A DNA stretch of 64,000 nt from Methylosinus sp. Sm6 (GTDB taxonomy: Bacteria; Pseudomonadota; Alphaproteobacteria; Rhizobiales; Beijerinckiaceae), in the NCBI RefSeq assembly GCF_019802345.1, contig NZ_JAINDZ010000013.1, positions 1 through 64,000 on the forward strand, in the 5' to 3' direction. The position numbers were made by a program, and so were the translations under genes. This document shows, piece after piece, positions 1 through 7,971 of the stretch. Below the pieces are notes generated by a model, which saw nothing but the letters and a program-made list of their open reading frames with translations, had not been told where the DNA came from and did not search any database. How positions within the stretch are numbered: position 1 is the first letter of the stretch; every line of letters begins with the position of its first letter.

Positions 1-195
1 ACAAGCCGGACCCACGCCAATACGAGATAATACTATGCCTATCTTGAACCGGACAGCCGTGGGCTTGTCCCGGCCATGACGGCGCTGCGCATTCCAAGCC
101 GCGGGGCGTTTCGACGTGGAGCCGATGGCTCTATAGTGGCGCGCGAATCTCCCGCCTCGGGCGAGGAGCCCTCAGCTGCGATCCGGCCATTCTCC

Positions 196-705
196 ATGCC
201 CCTCACGCTTCGTTTTCTGGCGCTTGCGGCGCTGCTGCCGCTCTGCGCATGCGGCGATCGCGAGAGCGTCGCGCCCGAACCCGGAGAGCCGAGCTTCTAT
301 CGCTCGCTGGCCGCGCCCGGAGCCCGGGTCGACGCGCGGGCGGCGCGCGAGATGATCTCTCTCTATCGGCGCAACAACGGCCTCTCGGCGCTCGCGCTCG
401 ACGACACGCTGCAGGAAGCGGCGCAATCTCAGGCCGACGCGATGGCCGGCGCCAATTCGCTCGACCATAATGTGCGCGGCACGCTCGACAAGCGCCTCAC
501 GGCGCGCGGACTGAAGAGCGCCAGCGCGGCGGAGAATGTCTCGGCCGGCTATCACACGCTCGCCGAGGCTTTTTCCGGCTGGCGGCAGTCGCCGCCGCAC
601 AATCGCAATCTGCTGATGAAAGGCGCGACCCGCATGGGGATCGCCACCGCTTATGCGCCCGGGACGCGCTACAGGGTCTATTGGGCGCTCATCCTGGCCG
701 ATTGA
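196..705 (+). CDS. CAP/SCP-domain lipoprotein
   Basis: A 169-residue secreted protein of the CAP (SCP/PR1-like) superfamily. Residues 1-19 form a lipoprotein signal peptide with a lipobox ending in Leu-Cys-Ala-Cys, so it should be lipidated and anchored in the envelope. The body shows bacterial CAP hallmarks: an N-terminal helix with NNGL, a segment ending SLDHN (first CAP His), AENVSAGYHT (AEN motif), then GWRQSPPHNRNLL (the second conserved His in the PHNRNL block). The ATG at 196 is chosen because it begins the signal peptide; the frame is open upstream to 76 but that stretch is not export-like. The biochemical role of bacterial single-CAP proteins is poorly defined, so no reaction is assigned. 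Confidence 0.85.
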   Translation: MPLTLRFLALAALLPLCACGDRESVAPEPGEPSFYRSLAAPGARVDARAAREMISLYRRNNGLSALALDDTLQEAAQSQADAMAGANSLDHNVRGTLDKRLTARGLKSASAAENVSAGYHTLAEAFSGWRQSPPHNRNLLMKGATRMGIATAYAPGTRYRVYWALILAD

Positions 706-718
706 GCGCGCGCGGCGG

Positions 719-886
719 TCACGCGCGCTTCTTGCGCTTGCCGCGGCCGCGCGGAGAGCGCTTGGCTGTCGCGTCGTCGCGCTCATAGCGCACGCCGAGG
801 AAGAACAGAATTTTCGCTCCGCCCGCAGCCGGCGGCGGGCTCGCCGCGGCTCTCGCGTTCGGCGTGAACGCTATGATCTCGCCCAT
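719..886 (-). CDS. small conserved-looking hypothetical protein (55 aa)
   Basis: A 55-residue reading frame, MGEIIAFTP... then AKILFFLGVRYER and a very basic Lys/Arg-rich tail (GRGKRKKRA). The hydrophobic ILFFLGVRY block after an Ala/Pro linker resembles a short hypothetical protein that recurs in Hyphomicrobiales; this is from memory, not a search. It is transcribed away from the DUF2336 gene, and the 142-bp gap between them would hold both promoters. It converges on the CAP lipoprotein gene. No function can be assigned. Confidence 0.6.
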   Translation of the reverse strand: MGEIIAFTPNARAAASPPPAAGGAKILFFLGVRYERDDATAKRSPRGRGKRKKRA

Positions 887-1028
887 GCCATCGCCCCTCG
901 CGACGCCGCGCCGCGACTCGCGCGAGACGCAGTCGCGATTGCTAGCAGAAACGGCGACAGTTAATGTCGCGTCAACGCAATGGTCCTAAAACTGTCATTT
1001 CGGGTTCCTTCCTTCGGTGCGATTGTCG

Positions 1029-2096
1029 ATGCCTCACGGCGAGAGTGAACGACGGTTGGCGGATGCGGCGCTGCTGAGAGCGACCGTCGACCAGTTCCTC
1101 ATGCGCCCCACGCATCGCCCGATCGATCTCGATCAGTTCGAAAAGCTCGCCTGCGGCCTCGTCCAGCTGCTCGACGCCGAGTCCGTCGCCGATTGCGCGG
1201 GCGATCTTTGCGGACATGCCGAAACGCCTGCGGCCGTCATCGCCGCGCTTTTAGAAAAGGGCGGCCGGTCGGCGCGCATCGTCTTCGAGCGCGCTGCGGC
1301 GCTGCATCCGGGGCTCGTCCGCGTCACTGCCGAGCATGGGCCGGCCGAGCTCGCCGCGGCGATCGCGCGGCGCGAGACGCTCGACCGCAAGATCGTCGCC
1401 GCTCTCGCCTCGCGCGGCGAGAGCGAGGTGCTCTGCGCGCTCGCCGCGAATCGGCGCATCCATCTCGATCAAGCGGCGCGGCGCGCCCTCGTGCAGATGG
1501 GCCGCGACGATCTGAAGCTCGCGCGCGTCCTGCTCGATCGCGACGATCTGTCGCTCGACGCCGAGCCCCTGTTCCTCGCCGCCGACACGCACGAGCGGCG
1601 GGCTATCGTCAGGGAGGCGAGCGCCCGTGCGCTGGCCTCGGTCGGGTCGGACGCGCTCGCCCGGGCGCCGGCGCAGATCGCCGGACGAATCAGGGAATGC
1701 GCGCTGGCGCGAGACGCGGAGGCGCTGGCTGCGGTTCTGGCCGAAGGGCTCGACTGCCGCAAGGCGCGGGCGCGCGCCATTCTCGCGGATCCGGGCGGCG
1801 AGGCGCTGGCGCTGGCGCTGCTGGCGCTCGGCGTCGACGAGGACGCCGCGATCCGCATCTTTCTCGGCGCGGAGCGCGCGGCGCCGGATGTCGCGCGCGT
1901 GCGCGCGCTGGTCGCGCTGATGCGCTCGACCCCGGCGCGAGCGGCGCAGCGGCTGGTCGCGGCGATGACCGGAGCGATTCGGCCGGAGAAGGAGCGCGCC
2001 GCTTCGCCTTCGGCCCAGCGTCCTCAGGCCGCCGAGATCGGCCTCACGCAGCGCAGGAACGGCCGGCGGCGGCTCGGCTCCAAGGTCAGGCTGTAG
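1029..2096 (+). CDS. DUF2336 domain-containing protein
   Basis: A 355-residue soluble, Ala/Leu/Arg-rich helical protein of the DUF2336 type, a family common in alphaproteobacteria with HEAT-like helical repeats and no known enzyme activity. Helical repeats of the form A..L...GD....AR.LL run through residues 50-260; the C-terminal ~40 residues look disordered and basic. There is no signal peptide or membrane segment. ATG 1029 is preferred over the in-frame GTG at 1017. The 3' end overlaps the convergent DUF1491 gene by 11 bp. Confidence 0.7.
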   Translation: MPHGESERRLADAALLRATVDQFLMRPTHRPIDLDQFEKLACGLVQLLDAESVADCAGDLCGHAETPAAVIAALLEKGGRSARIVFERAAALHPGLVRVTAEHGPAELAAAIARRETLDRKIVAALASRGESEVLCALAANRRIHLDQAARRALVQMGRDDLKLARVLLDRDDLSLDAEPLFLAADTHERRAIVREASARALASVGSDALARAPAQIAGRIRECALARDAEALAAVLAEGLDCRKARARAILADPGGEALALALLALGVDEDAAIRIFLGAERAAPDVARVRALVALMRSTPARAAQRLVAAMTGAIRPEKERAASPSAQRPQAAEIGLTQRRNGRRRLGSKVRL

Positions 2097-2433
2097 GCGC
2101 GAGGTCGACGAAAGGCCGCCCGTCGCGATCCTCGATCTCGACGAGCCAGAGGTCCCCGTCGAAGGCGATCTCCTTCTTCATCCGCTCCTCGGCCTCGAAG
2201 GGCGCGATCCATTCGTCGCGGTGGAGCCGCGTGAACAGGCGGTCGACGCCCTCGGGAAGCTCCTCGCTCTGCGGCGCCGGCCCGAGCAGGGCGGCGCGCC
2301 CGTCGAGGCGGTCGATCTTCACGAACACCGCGCCGGCCTCGGCCGCCCCACGCCGGCGCAGCATGGCGCTCGCCCCGGCGATCTCGGCGTGGCGAATCAG
2401 GGCGGCGACGAAGAGATCGGAGCGAAGGCGCAT
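2086..2433 (-). CDS. DUF1491 family protein
   Basis: A 115-residue protein starting MRLRSDLFVAALIR, with GAVFVKIDRLDG and a C-terminal DLWLVEIEDRDGRPF block, the pattern of the alphaproteobacterial DUF1491 family (about 110 residues, function unknown). No membrane or signal segment. It lies 6 bp downstream of the peptidoglycan-binding gene and is probably co-transcribed with it and the upstream histidine kinase. Its 3' end overlaps the convergent DUF2336 gene by 11 bp. Confidence 0.8.
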   Translation of the reverse strand: MRLRSDLFVAALIRHAEIAGASAMLRRRGAAEAGAVFVKIDRLDGRAALLGPAPQSEELPEGVDRLFTRLHRDEWIAPFEAEERMKKEIAFDGDLWLVEIEDRDGRPFVDLAPTA

Positions 2434-2439
2434 CGGTCG

Positions 2440-3114
2440 TCAGTTGGTCCGAGCCGGCGGCGTCGGAGGAGCAGGATGGGGCGCCGGAGCAGGAGCCGCC
2501 GCCGCGGCTTTCGTGCGCAGACGGCGCAGAACCGCCGCGTCCAGCTCGCCATTGGCCGGCAGCCCATTGGCGCGCTCGAATTTTTCGAGCGCTCGCCGCG
2601 TCCCCGCGCCCATGACGCCGTCGGTCTGGACAGAATAGCCCAATTTCGCGAGCGCCTGCTGCGCTTGCCGGATGTTTTTCTCGGCTTCGCCGGCTTTCGC
2701 GGGGGCGCTGCCGAGCAGGGCGCCGATCGAATCCGCGTGGCGCTTCTCCGCCGGGCGCGGCTCGGCCTTCGCGGCAGCGGGCTTGAGAGCCGCAGGCTCC
2801 GGGATCGGCTCGTCGATCGGCGCGCGCAGCGGCGCCGGGGGCGTCTCGAGACGCGCGCGCCGCGCCTCGGGCTCCGGCCGCCCCTTCTGGAACAAAGGCG
2901 CCGGATGGCGGCCATCCTGCAGATAGAGCGCATTGAGCGGCACGCCGACGCCGGCGAGCGCGGCGACGCTCAGAAAGACGAGGGCGCGGCGGCGTCCGCC
3001 GAACAGGCGGGTCGCCGAGGTCTTCTTGCCGCCGCGGCCGGCGCGGCGCTTCTGCTCGCGGCGATCGTCGTCGAGCAGCATGTCGTGATTGGCGGCGGCG
3101 AGAGCTTCACGCAA
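2440..3114 (-). CDS. membrane-anchored peptidoglycan-binding domain protein
   Basis: A 224-residue protein with a basic N-terminal cytoplasmic segment (residues 1-45), one transmembrane helix (ALVFLSVAALAGVGVPLNAL, about 45-64), a long Pro/Ala/Glu-rich periplasmic linker (70-140), a peptidoglycan-binding type-1 domain (about 145-200; NIRQAQQALAKLGYS and TDGVMGAGTRRALEKFERANGL) and a Pro/Ala tail. It probably tethers the inner membrane to murein. Its start overlaps the 3' end of the upstream histidine kinase gene by 8 bp, so the two are translationally coupled and may act together in envelope or cell-cycle control (inference). Confidence 0.85.
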   Translation of the reverse strand: MREALAAANHDMLLDDDRREQKRRAGRGGKKTSATRLFGGRRRALVFLSVAALAGVGVPLNALYLQDGRHPAPLFQKGRPEPEARRARLETPPAPLRAPIDEPIPEPAALKPAAAKAEPRPAEKRHADSIGALLGSAPAKAGEAEKNIRQAQQALAKLGYSVQTDGVMGAGTRRALEKFERANGLPANGELDAAVLRRLRTKAAAAAPAPAPHPAPPTPPARTN

Positions 3115-4960
3115 TTTTCTTCACCATCATGTCGTCGCGGATTTCGATGTCGTCGTGGAGATCGACGTCCCCCTGGCGGATCGCGCTGCGGCGCGCGATC
3201 GTCTCGATCCTGGCGAGAGCGGGCGGGCGGCTCTGATGCGGCCGGCAGTCCAGCGGCAGGCGCACCGTCACGCAGGTGCCGCGCTGCGGCGCGCTCTCGA
3301 CGGCGATCGCGCCGCCGTGCAGCCCCACGAGGCCGCGCACGACGGAGAGGCCGAGGCCGGTTCCTTCGAAGGCGCGGTCATGGCAGGCGCTGGCCTGGAA
3401 GAAGGGATTGCCGAGCCGGCCGAGGTCGGAAGCGGCGATGCCGACGCCGCTGTCGCTCACCGCGATGGCCAGCCGATTGCCGTCCGGATAGAGCCGCACC
3501 GTCACGCGCCCGCGGGCGGGCGTGAACTTCACGGCGTTGGACAGGAGATTGATGAGGATCTGCTTGCAGGCGCGCTTGTCGCCGATGATCTCCTGCAGTC
3601 CGGCGGCGTAATCGCTCACGAGCTCGACCTCGGCCTGTTCGGCCTTGAGCTGCATCATCTTCACGCATTGATCGACGAGCTCGGGCGCGGAGAAAGGCTC
3701 CGGCACGATCTGCATCGATCCCGATTCGATCTTCGACATGTCCAGAATCGAATTGACGACGGCGAGCAAATGCTGGCCCGAATTGTGGATGATCTCCGCA
3801 TATTCGCGGCGCTTGACGGGATCGGCCGGGGCGAGCTGCTCGCTGGCCAGCATGTCCGAGAAGCCGATGATGGCGTTGAGCGGCGTGCGCAGCTCATGGC
3901 TCACATTGGCGAGGAAGCGGGTTTTGCCGACGCTGGCGAGCTCGCTCTCGCGGCGGGCCTCGGCGAGAGCCTCTTCCGCGCGGCGCGCCGCGGTCACATC
4001 GCTGACAAAGCAGATCACCCGCGCCCCGCCCTGCGTCGGCCGGCTGCGCGCTTCGAAGATATGGAACACCGGCTCGGCGTAGTCGCCGGCGCCGGCCGTG
4101 GAGCCGACGCGCAGCCGCAGCTCGGCGGACGCCGGCGCGTCTGTCGCGATCGTGTCGGAGACGAGCTTCAGAAAGGCCGGGCGGTCGGCCACATGGACGC
4201 GATGAAAGAAGCCGCGCCCCATCAGATCGCGCGCCTCGAGCCCGTAGATTCTGTGCCGCTCGCCGATGACGCGGGAAACGGCTCCGCCTTCGTCGAATCC
4301 GATGATCAGATCGCCGGCCGATTCGCAGAGCAGAGCGATGTCCGCGGTCTTGCGGCGCGCCTCGCCCGCGTCGAAGCGTGTGACGCGGATCGCCGCCGCG
4401 GCGAGCGCCACGGCATAAGCGAGGAGCGGCGCGGCGAGGAGCAGGGCGTAGCTCTCGCCGCGGGCCAGGGCGGCGATCGTCAGCAGAGCAAGAGCGGCGG
4501 CGGTCGCCGCGCCGAGGAGCGTGATATCGACGGCCAGCGTCGCCTCGACGAGCCCGATCGCGAGCAGCGGGCCGGCGGCGGCGGTCGAGGCGCCGCAAAT
4601 CAGCACGGCGGCTCCGGCGAAGATCGGCCAGCCGACGGCCGAGACCGCTTGCGCCACGCGCAGATCGTCGAAGCGCAGCAGCGCGACGACCGACAACAGC
4701 GGAAGCTGCGCGAGCGCGAACAGCAGGCTCTCGCCGGAGCTCGGCGCGCCCGCGGCGACCACCCACAGCGGCGCCGCCAGCAGGACGGCCGCGGCGAGCG
4801 CGAGGCGCGGCGCGAGGAAGGCGACGCGCCGCGCGCGCTCGGCTTCGGCGAGCGCCCGGCCCGATTGCGCCAGCCGCTCGATCCAGTCTCTCGAGGCTGC
4901 CGGCCAAGTTACAGAAAGCTTAGGCAAATTCGCGCTCCTGTTCACCGGGCACTCTGGCAA
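3107..4960 (-). CDS. membrane PAS sensor histidine kinase (PleC/DivJ class)
   Basis: A 617-residue hybrid-less sensor kinase. Residues about 48-195 contain several hydrophobic helices (membrane sensor region), followed by a PAS-like domain (about 205-325), a HisKA dimerisation domain with H-box FLANVSHELRTPLNAI (phospho-acceptor His355), and a HATPase_c domain with N-box INLLSNAVKFT (471-480), G1 DSGVG (503-507), F-box NPFFQ and G2 GTGLGLS (533-539). The H-box and N-box match the alphaproteobacterial PleC/DivJ/PdhS group of cell-cycle kinases; which member it is cannot be settled by eye. There is no receiver domain and no adjacent response regulator. It overlaps the peptidoglycan-binding gene by 8 bp, hinting at an envelope or division role. 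Confidence 0.9.
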   Translation of the reverse strand: MPECPVNRSANLPKLSVTWPAASRDWIERLAQSGRALAEAERARRVAFLAPRLALAAAVLLAAPLWVVAAGAPSSGESLLFALAQLPLLSVVALLRFDDLRVAQAVSAVGWPIFAGAAVLICGASTAAAGPLLAIGLVEATLAVDITLLGAATAAALALLTIAALARGESYALLLAAPLLAYAVALAAAAIRVTRFDAGEARRKTADIALLCESAGDLIIGFDEGGAVSRVIGERHRIYGLEARDLMGRGFFHRVHVADRPAFLKLVSDTIATDAPASAELRLRVGSTAGAGDYAEPVFHIFEARSRPTQGGARVICFVSDVTAARRAEEALAEARRESELASVGKTRFLANVSHELRTPLNAIIGFSDMLASEQLAPADPVKRREYAEIIHNSGQHLLAVVNSILDMSKIESGSMQIVPEPFSAPELVDQCVKMMQLKAEQAEVELVSDYAAGLQEIIGDKRACKQILINLLSNAVKFTPARGRVTVRLYPDGNRLAIAVSDSGVGIAASDLGRLGNPFFQASACHDRAFEGTGLGLSVVRGLVGLHGGAIAVESAPQRGTCVTVRLPLDCRPHQSRPPALARIETIARRSAIRQGDVDLHDDIEIRDDMMVKKIA

Positions 4961-5154
4961 ATCCGTCTTAAGTGACTGCTAAGCCGATTGCGCGAAGGAC
5001 GCCTTTGCGACGCATGGCGAGGCGAATGCGCCTTATGGTTTGCAACTTCTTGCCGCAAGCGGCGCGAGATCGCGCGAAATCTTTACCCCGAGGTAGCAAT
5101 CGAGGCGGATTGTGGGCGCGGCGACGAAGCCGTCGCGACGAAGGGGCCGCCACC

Positions 5155-5463
5155 GTGCTGTTCTTGCTCAAATGTATGATCTTCCTGGGAATCGTCCTTC
5201 TCGCCATCGCCGCCCGCGAAGGCGGCGAGCGCGACGCGCATGTCGCCGGCCGCTCGCCGGCGCGGGGCGGCGGTGCGAGCGAGGCGGCGGCGAGCCTCGG
5301 CGCGGCGCGGGCGGCCATTTCGGACATTGCGGGCCGGGCGGCGGATCAGGCGGCGGGCCGGGTCGCGGAGGCGGCGCGCGACCATTGCCTCGCGCATCCG
5401 CTCGACTGCCTGCGCGCCGCCGAAAAGCTGCAAGCGGCCAAGATCGAGCCCGGCAAGCGCTGA
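5155..5463 (+). CDS. small single-pass membrane protein, DUF5330-like
   Basis: A roughly 102-residue protein read from GTG 5155, which has AAGGGG 8 nt upstream and begins directly with the hydrophobic helix LFLLKCMIFLGIVLLAIAA. The rest is Ala/Arg/Gly-rich and ends with a Cys pair (DHCLAHPLDCLRAAEKL). The start, one helix and short periplasmic tail resemble the small Hyphomicrobiales DUF5330 proteins; this is a weak assignment. The frame stays open to 4972 but that extension is Arg-rich and unlike protein. It precedes sufE by 117 bp on the same strand. Confidence 0.55.
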   Translation: MLFLLKCMIFLGIVLLAIAAREGGERDAHVAGRSPARGGGASEAAASLGAARAAISDIAGRAADQAAGRVAEAARDHCLAHPLDCLRAAEKLQAAKIEPGKR

Positions 5464-5580
5464 GGAGCTCCCGGCGCCGTGCTTGCATCCGAGGAGGCGA
5501 TTGCGCGAAAACGGACAGTCGCCATATTAGACTGGGCGTTGCGCGCTCACCCTCGGGCGACGGACAATCGGGCGACGGAC

Positions 5581-6000
5581 ATGGCCATAGACGAGATCAT
5601 CGGCAATTTCGAAATGCTCGACGAGTGGGAGGACCGCTACCGCTACCTCATCGAGCTCGGCCGCACGCTGGAGCCTCTGCCCAAGGAGGCCTATACCGAG
5701 GAGAACAAGGTGCGCGGCTGCGCCAGCCAGGTGTGGCTGGAGAGCAAATCGAGCAAGGAGGGGCCGGGCGCGCCGATCCTCTCGTTCCGCGGCGACAGCG
5801 ACGCCCATATCGTGCGCGGCCTCGTCGCGCTGATCCTCGCGCTCTATTCGGGCCGTCCGGCGGATGAGATCACGGGGCTCGACGCCATGCCGCTGTTCAC
5901 CGACCTCGGCCTCGCCCAGCATTTGACGCCCCAGCGCAGCAATGGCGTGCGCTCCATGGTCGAGCGCATCAAGAACGAGGCGCGGGCCGCTCTGGCTTGA
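5581..6000 (+). CDS. sufE: SufE family cysteine-desulfuration protein
   Basis: A 139-residue SufE-type protein that takes persulfide sulfur from the cysteine desulfurase SufS and passes it to the SUF Fe-S scaffold in the cytosol. The diagnostic block ENKVRGCASQVWL holds the persulfide-accepting cysteine, preceded by EWEDRYRYLIELGR and followed by ALILALYSGR, as in the family. Length is normal (about 140). ATG 5581 gives the usual start just before DEIIGNFEMLDEWEDRY. No other suf gene lies in the window. Confidence 0.95.
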   Translation: MAIDEIIGNFEMLDEWEDRYRYLIELGRTLEPLPKEAYTEENKVRGCASQVWLESKSSKEGPGAPILSFRGDSDAHIVRGLVALILALYSGRPADEITGLDAMPLFTDLGLAQHLTPQRSNGVRSMVERIKNEARAALA

Positions 6001-6024
6001 TCGGGCGCCATAGGTTGTGGTCCT

Positions 6025-6140
6025 CCGTGCTTCGAGATGCGCCTTTCAGGCGCTCTTCAAGCACGAGGGGACTGTTTTTTGCGACAAAAACCCGCTCTCT
6101 CGTCCTGAGCAGCCTGCGAAGCAGCCGTCTCGAAGGACGG
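6025..6140. repeat. REP-like inverted repeat pair / bidirectional terminator
   Basis: Between the convergent sufE and gabD genes lie three adjacent dyads: an imperfect hairpin with arms GTGCTTCGAGATGCGCCT and AGGCGCTCTTCAAGCAC (about 6027-6064), a small AT-rich hairpin GTTTTT/AAAAAC (6074-6091), and a unit CGTCCTGAGCAGCC...GTCTCGAAGGACG (about 6101-6139). The last unit shares its core with the larger element at 35601-35770, so this is a dispersed repeat family that may also stop transcription from both sides. Confidence 0.7.
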
Positions 6141-6163
6141 GCCGCCGCTACATTCTTCACGCC

Positions 6164-7618
6164 TCACATATTGCCGAGGCACACATATTTGATCTCGAGA
6201 TAGTCCTCGATGCCGTATTTCGAGCCCTCGCGCCCCATGCCCGACTGCTTGACGCCGCCGAACGGCGCCGCCTCGCTCGACATCAGCGATTCGTTCACCC
6301 CGACCATGCCGAACTCCAGCGCCTCGGCGACGCGGAAGGCGCGGGCGAGATCGCGGCTGTAGAAATAGGCGGCGAGTCCGTATTGCGTGGAGTTGGCGAG
6401 GCGAATGGCGTCCGCCTCGTCGGTAAAAGTGGTGATCGCCGCCACCGGCCCGAATATCTCCTCGCTGAAAATCTGCATGTCGGGGTCGACGCCCGCGATC
6501 ACGGTCGGAGTGAAAAAGGTCCCGCCGAGCGCATGACGGGAGCCGCCGGTCAGCACTTTTGCGCCGCGCGCGCGCGCGTCGGCGACGAGGCGCTCGACTT
6601 TTTGGGCCGCGGCTTCCTCGATCAGCGGGCCGATGACGACGCCGGGCTCGACGCCGCGGCCGACCTTCAGCGCAGCGACGGCGGCGGCGAGCTTTTCCGC
6701 GAAAGCGTCGACGACGCCGCTCTGCACCAGGAAGCGATTGGCGCAGACGCAGGTCTGGCCGCTGTTGCGATATTTGGTCGCCAGCGCGCCCTTCACCGCG
6801 AGATCGAGATCGGCGTCGGCAAAGACGATGAAAGGCGCGTTGCCGCCGAGCTCCATCGAGCATTTCTGCACATTCTCCGCCGCCTGGCGGAGAAGAATTT
6901 TTCCGACCTCGGTCGAGCCGGTGAAGGTGATCTTGCGGACGTTGCGGTTGCCGGTGAGCTCGGCGCCGACGGGAGCCGGGTCATTGGTCGTCACGACGTT
7001 GAACACGCCGTCCGGCACGCCGGCGCGCTGGGCGATCTCCGCGAGGGCGATGGCCGAGAGCGGCGTCAGCTCGGCCGGCTTCACCACCATCGTGCAGCCG
7101 GCGGCGATGGCCGCGCCCGCCTTGCGGCAGATCATCGCGGAAGGAAAATTCCAGGGCGTGATCGCCGCCGTGACGCCGATCGCCTGCTTCATCACCAGAA
7201 TGCGCTTGTCGCGCGACTGCTGCGGGATGATGTCGCCATAGACGCGGCGGCCCTCCTCGGCGAACCAGTCGAGATAGGCCGCGCCATAGGCGATCTCGCC
7301 GCGCGCCTCGGCGAGCGGCTTGCCCTGCTCGGCGGTGAGAATCTGCGCGAGCCGCTCCTGCTCGGCGATGAGGAGATCGTGCCAGCGCCGTAAAATCTGC
7401 GCCCGCTCCTTGGCGAGACGTCCGCGCCAGTCGGGGAGCGCGCGCGCCGCCGCTTCGATCGCCCGCCGCGTTTCGGCCGCCCCCATGTCCGGGACCTCCG
7501 CGATGGCGGCGCCGGTCGCCGGATCGCGAACGGCGAAGGTCGCACCGCTGTCGGCGCCGACGAAGGCGCCATCGATGAAAGCCTGCTGGCGAAAGGGACG
7601 GGGCTCTCTGGCGGTCAT
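6164..7618 (-). CDS. gabD: NAD(P)-dependent succinate-semialdehyde dehydrogenase family protein
   Basis: A 484-residue aldehyde dehydrogenase, the standard GabD length. It shows the cofactor block TPWNFPSAMICRKAGAA, NAD-binding FTGSTEVGK, general-base Glu256 in MELGGNAPF and nucleophile Cys290 in NSGQTCVCANR; a second Cys two residues later is typical of the succinate-semialdehyde subgroup. It should oxidise succinate semialdehyde (or glutarate semialdehyde) to the acid in the cytosol. ATG 7618 is chosen over the open frame to 7879 because the family N terminus begins here. No gabT or gab regulator is nearby, so the exact substrate is inferred. Confidence 0.9.
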   Translation of the reverse strand: MTAREPRPFRQQAFIDGAFVGADSGATFAVRDPATGAAIAEVPDMGAAETRRAIEAAARALPDWRGRLAKERAQILRRWHDLLIAEQERLAQILTAEQGKPLAEARGEIAYGAAYLDWFAEEGRRVYGDIIPQQSRDKRILVMKQAIGVTAAITPWNFPSAMICRKAGAAIAAGCTMVVKPAELTPLSAIALAEIAQRAGVPDGVFNVVTTNDPAPVGAELTGNRNVRKITFTGSTEVGKILLRQAAENVQKCSMELGGNAPFIVFADADLDLAVKGALATKYRNSGQTCVCANRFLVQSGVVDAFAEKLAAAVAALKVGRGVEPGVVIGPLIEEAAAQKVERLVADARARGAKVLTGGSRHALGGTFFTPTVIAGVDPDMQIFSEEIFGPVAAITTFTDEADAIRLANSTQYGLAAYFYSRDLARAFRVAEALEFGMVGVNESLMSSEAAPFGGVKQSGMGREGSKYGIEDYLEIKYVCLGNM

Positions 7619-7971
7619 CTCGGCTGCGCTCCGGACGCGAAACGAAGGGGTCCTCGAATACGGCGCCTTCGCCTCCCGACACAACATCCGCGTCCAGCAA
7701 TTCCGTGAGCGGCGGCCGGGCGCTGCGCTCGCGCTGCCTGAAATCCGGCGCTTTCTCCGCTTATTGGGCCCGCTTCCCGCCCCGGCGGAACCGCGGCCCG
7801 GCGTCGCGCGTCTTATCCGAAGCGAAGCGCAATCTGATATGGCTTCACGGCCGAAATCCGACATAATCGCGGGAATCACGGCGCGGCCGCGCTCGCGCCC
7901 TTGGCAATTCTCGAAAGCGAGGCCCGACCTTGGCCGAAGTCCAATCCGTTCTCCCGGTCACGCGATTTCTC
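7619..7971. other. divergent intergenic region (353 bp)
   Basis: Separates the minus-strand dehydrogenase from the plus-strand peptide-transport operon and must hold both promoters. No convincing gene, RNA structure or repeat was recognised. A TTG at 7930, preceded by GAGG, is in frame with the following gene and could be its true start. Confidence 0.5.

Noticed and set aside
1-75. Imperfect hairpin ACAAGCC..CCACG / CGTGGGCTTGT at the window start.
   Set aside because: Too little context at the edge to tell a terminator of an upstream gene from chance.
3089-4975. Plus-strand frame opposite the histidine kinase.
   Set aside because: No recognisable domain; the minus strand carries H, N, G1 and G2 boxes in order.
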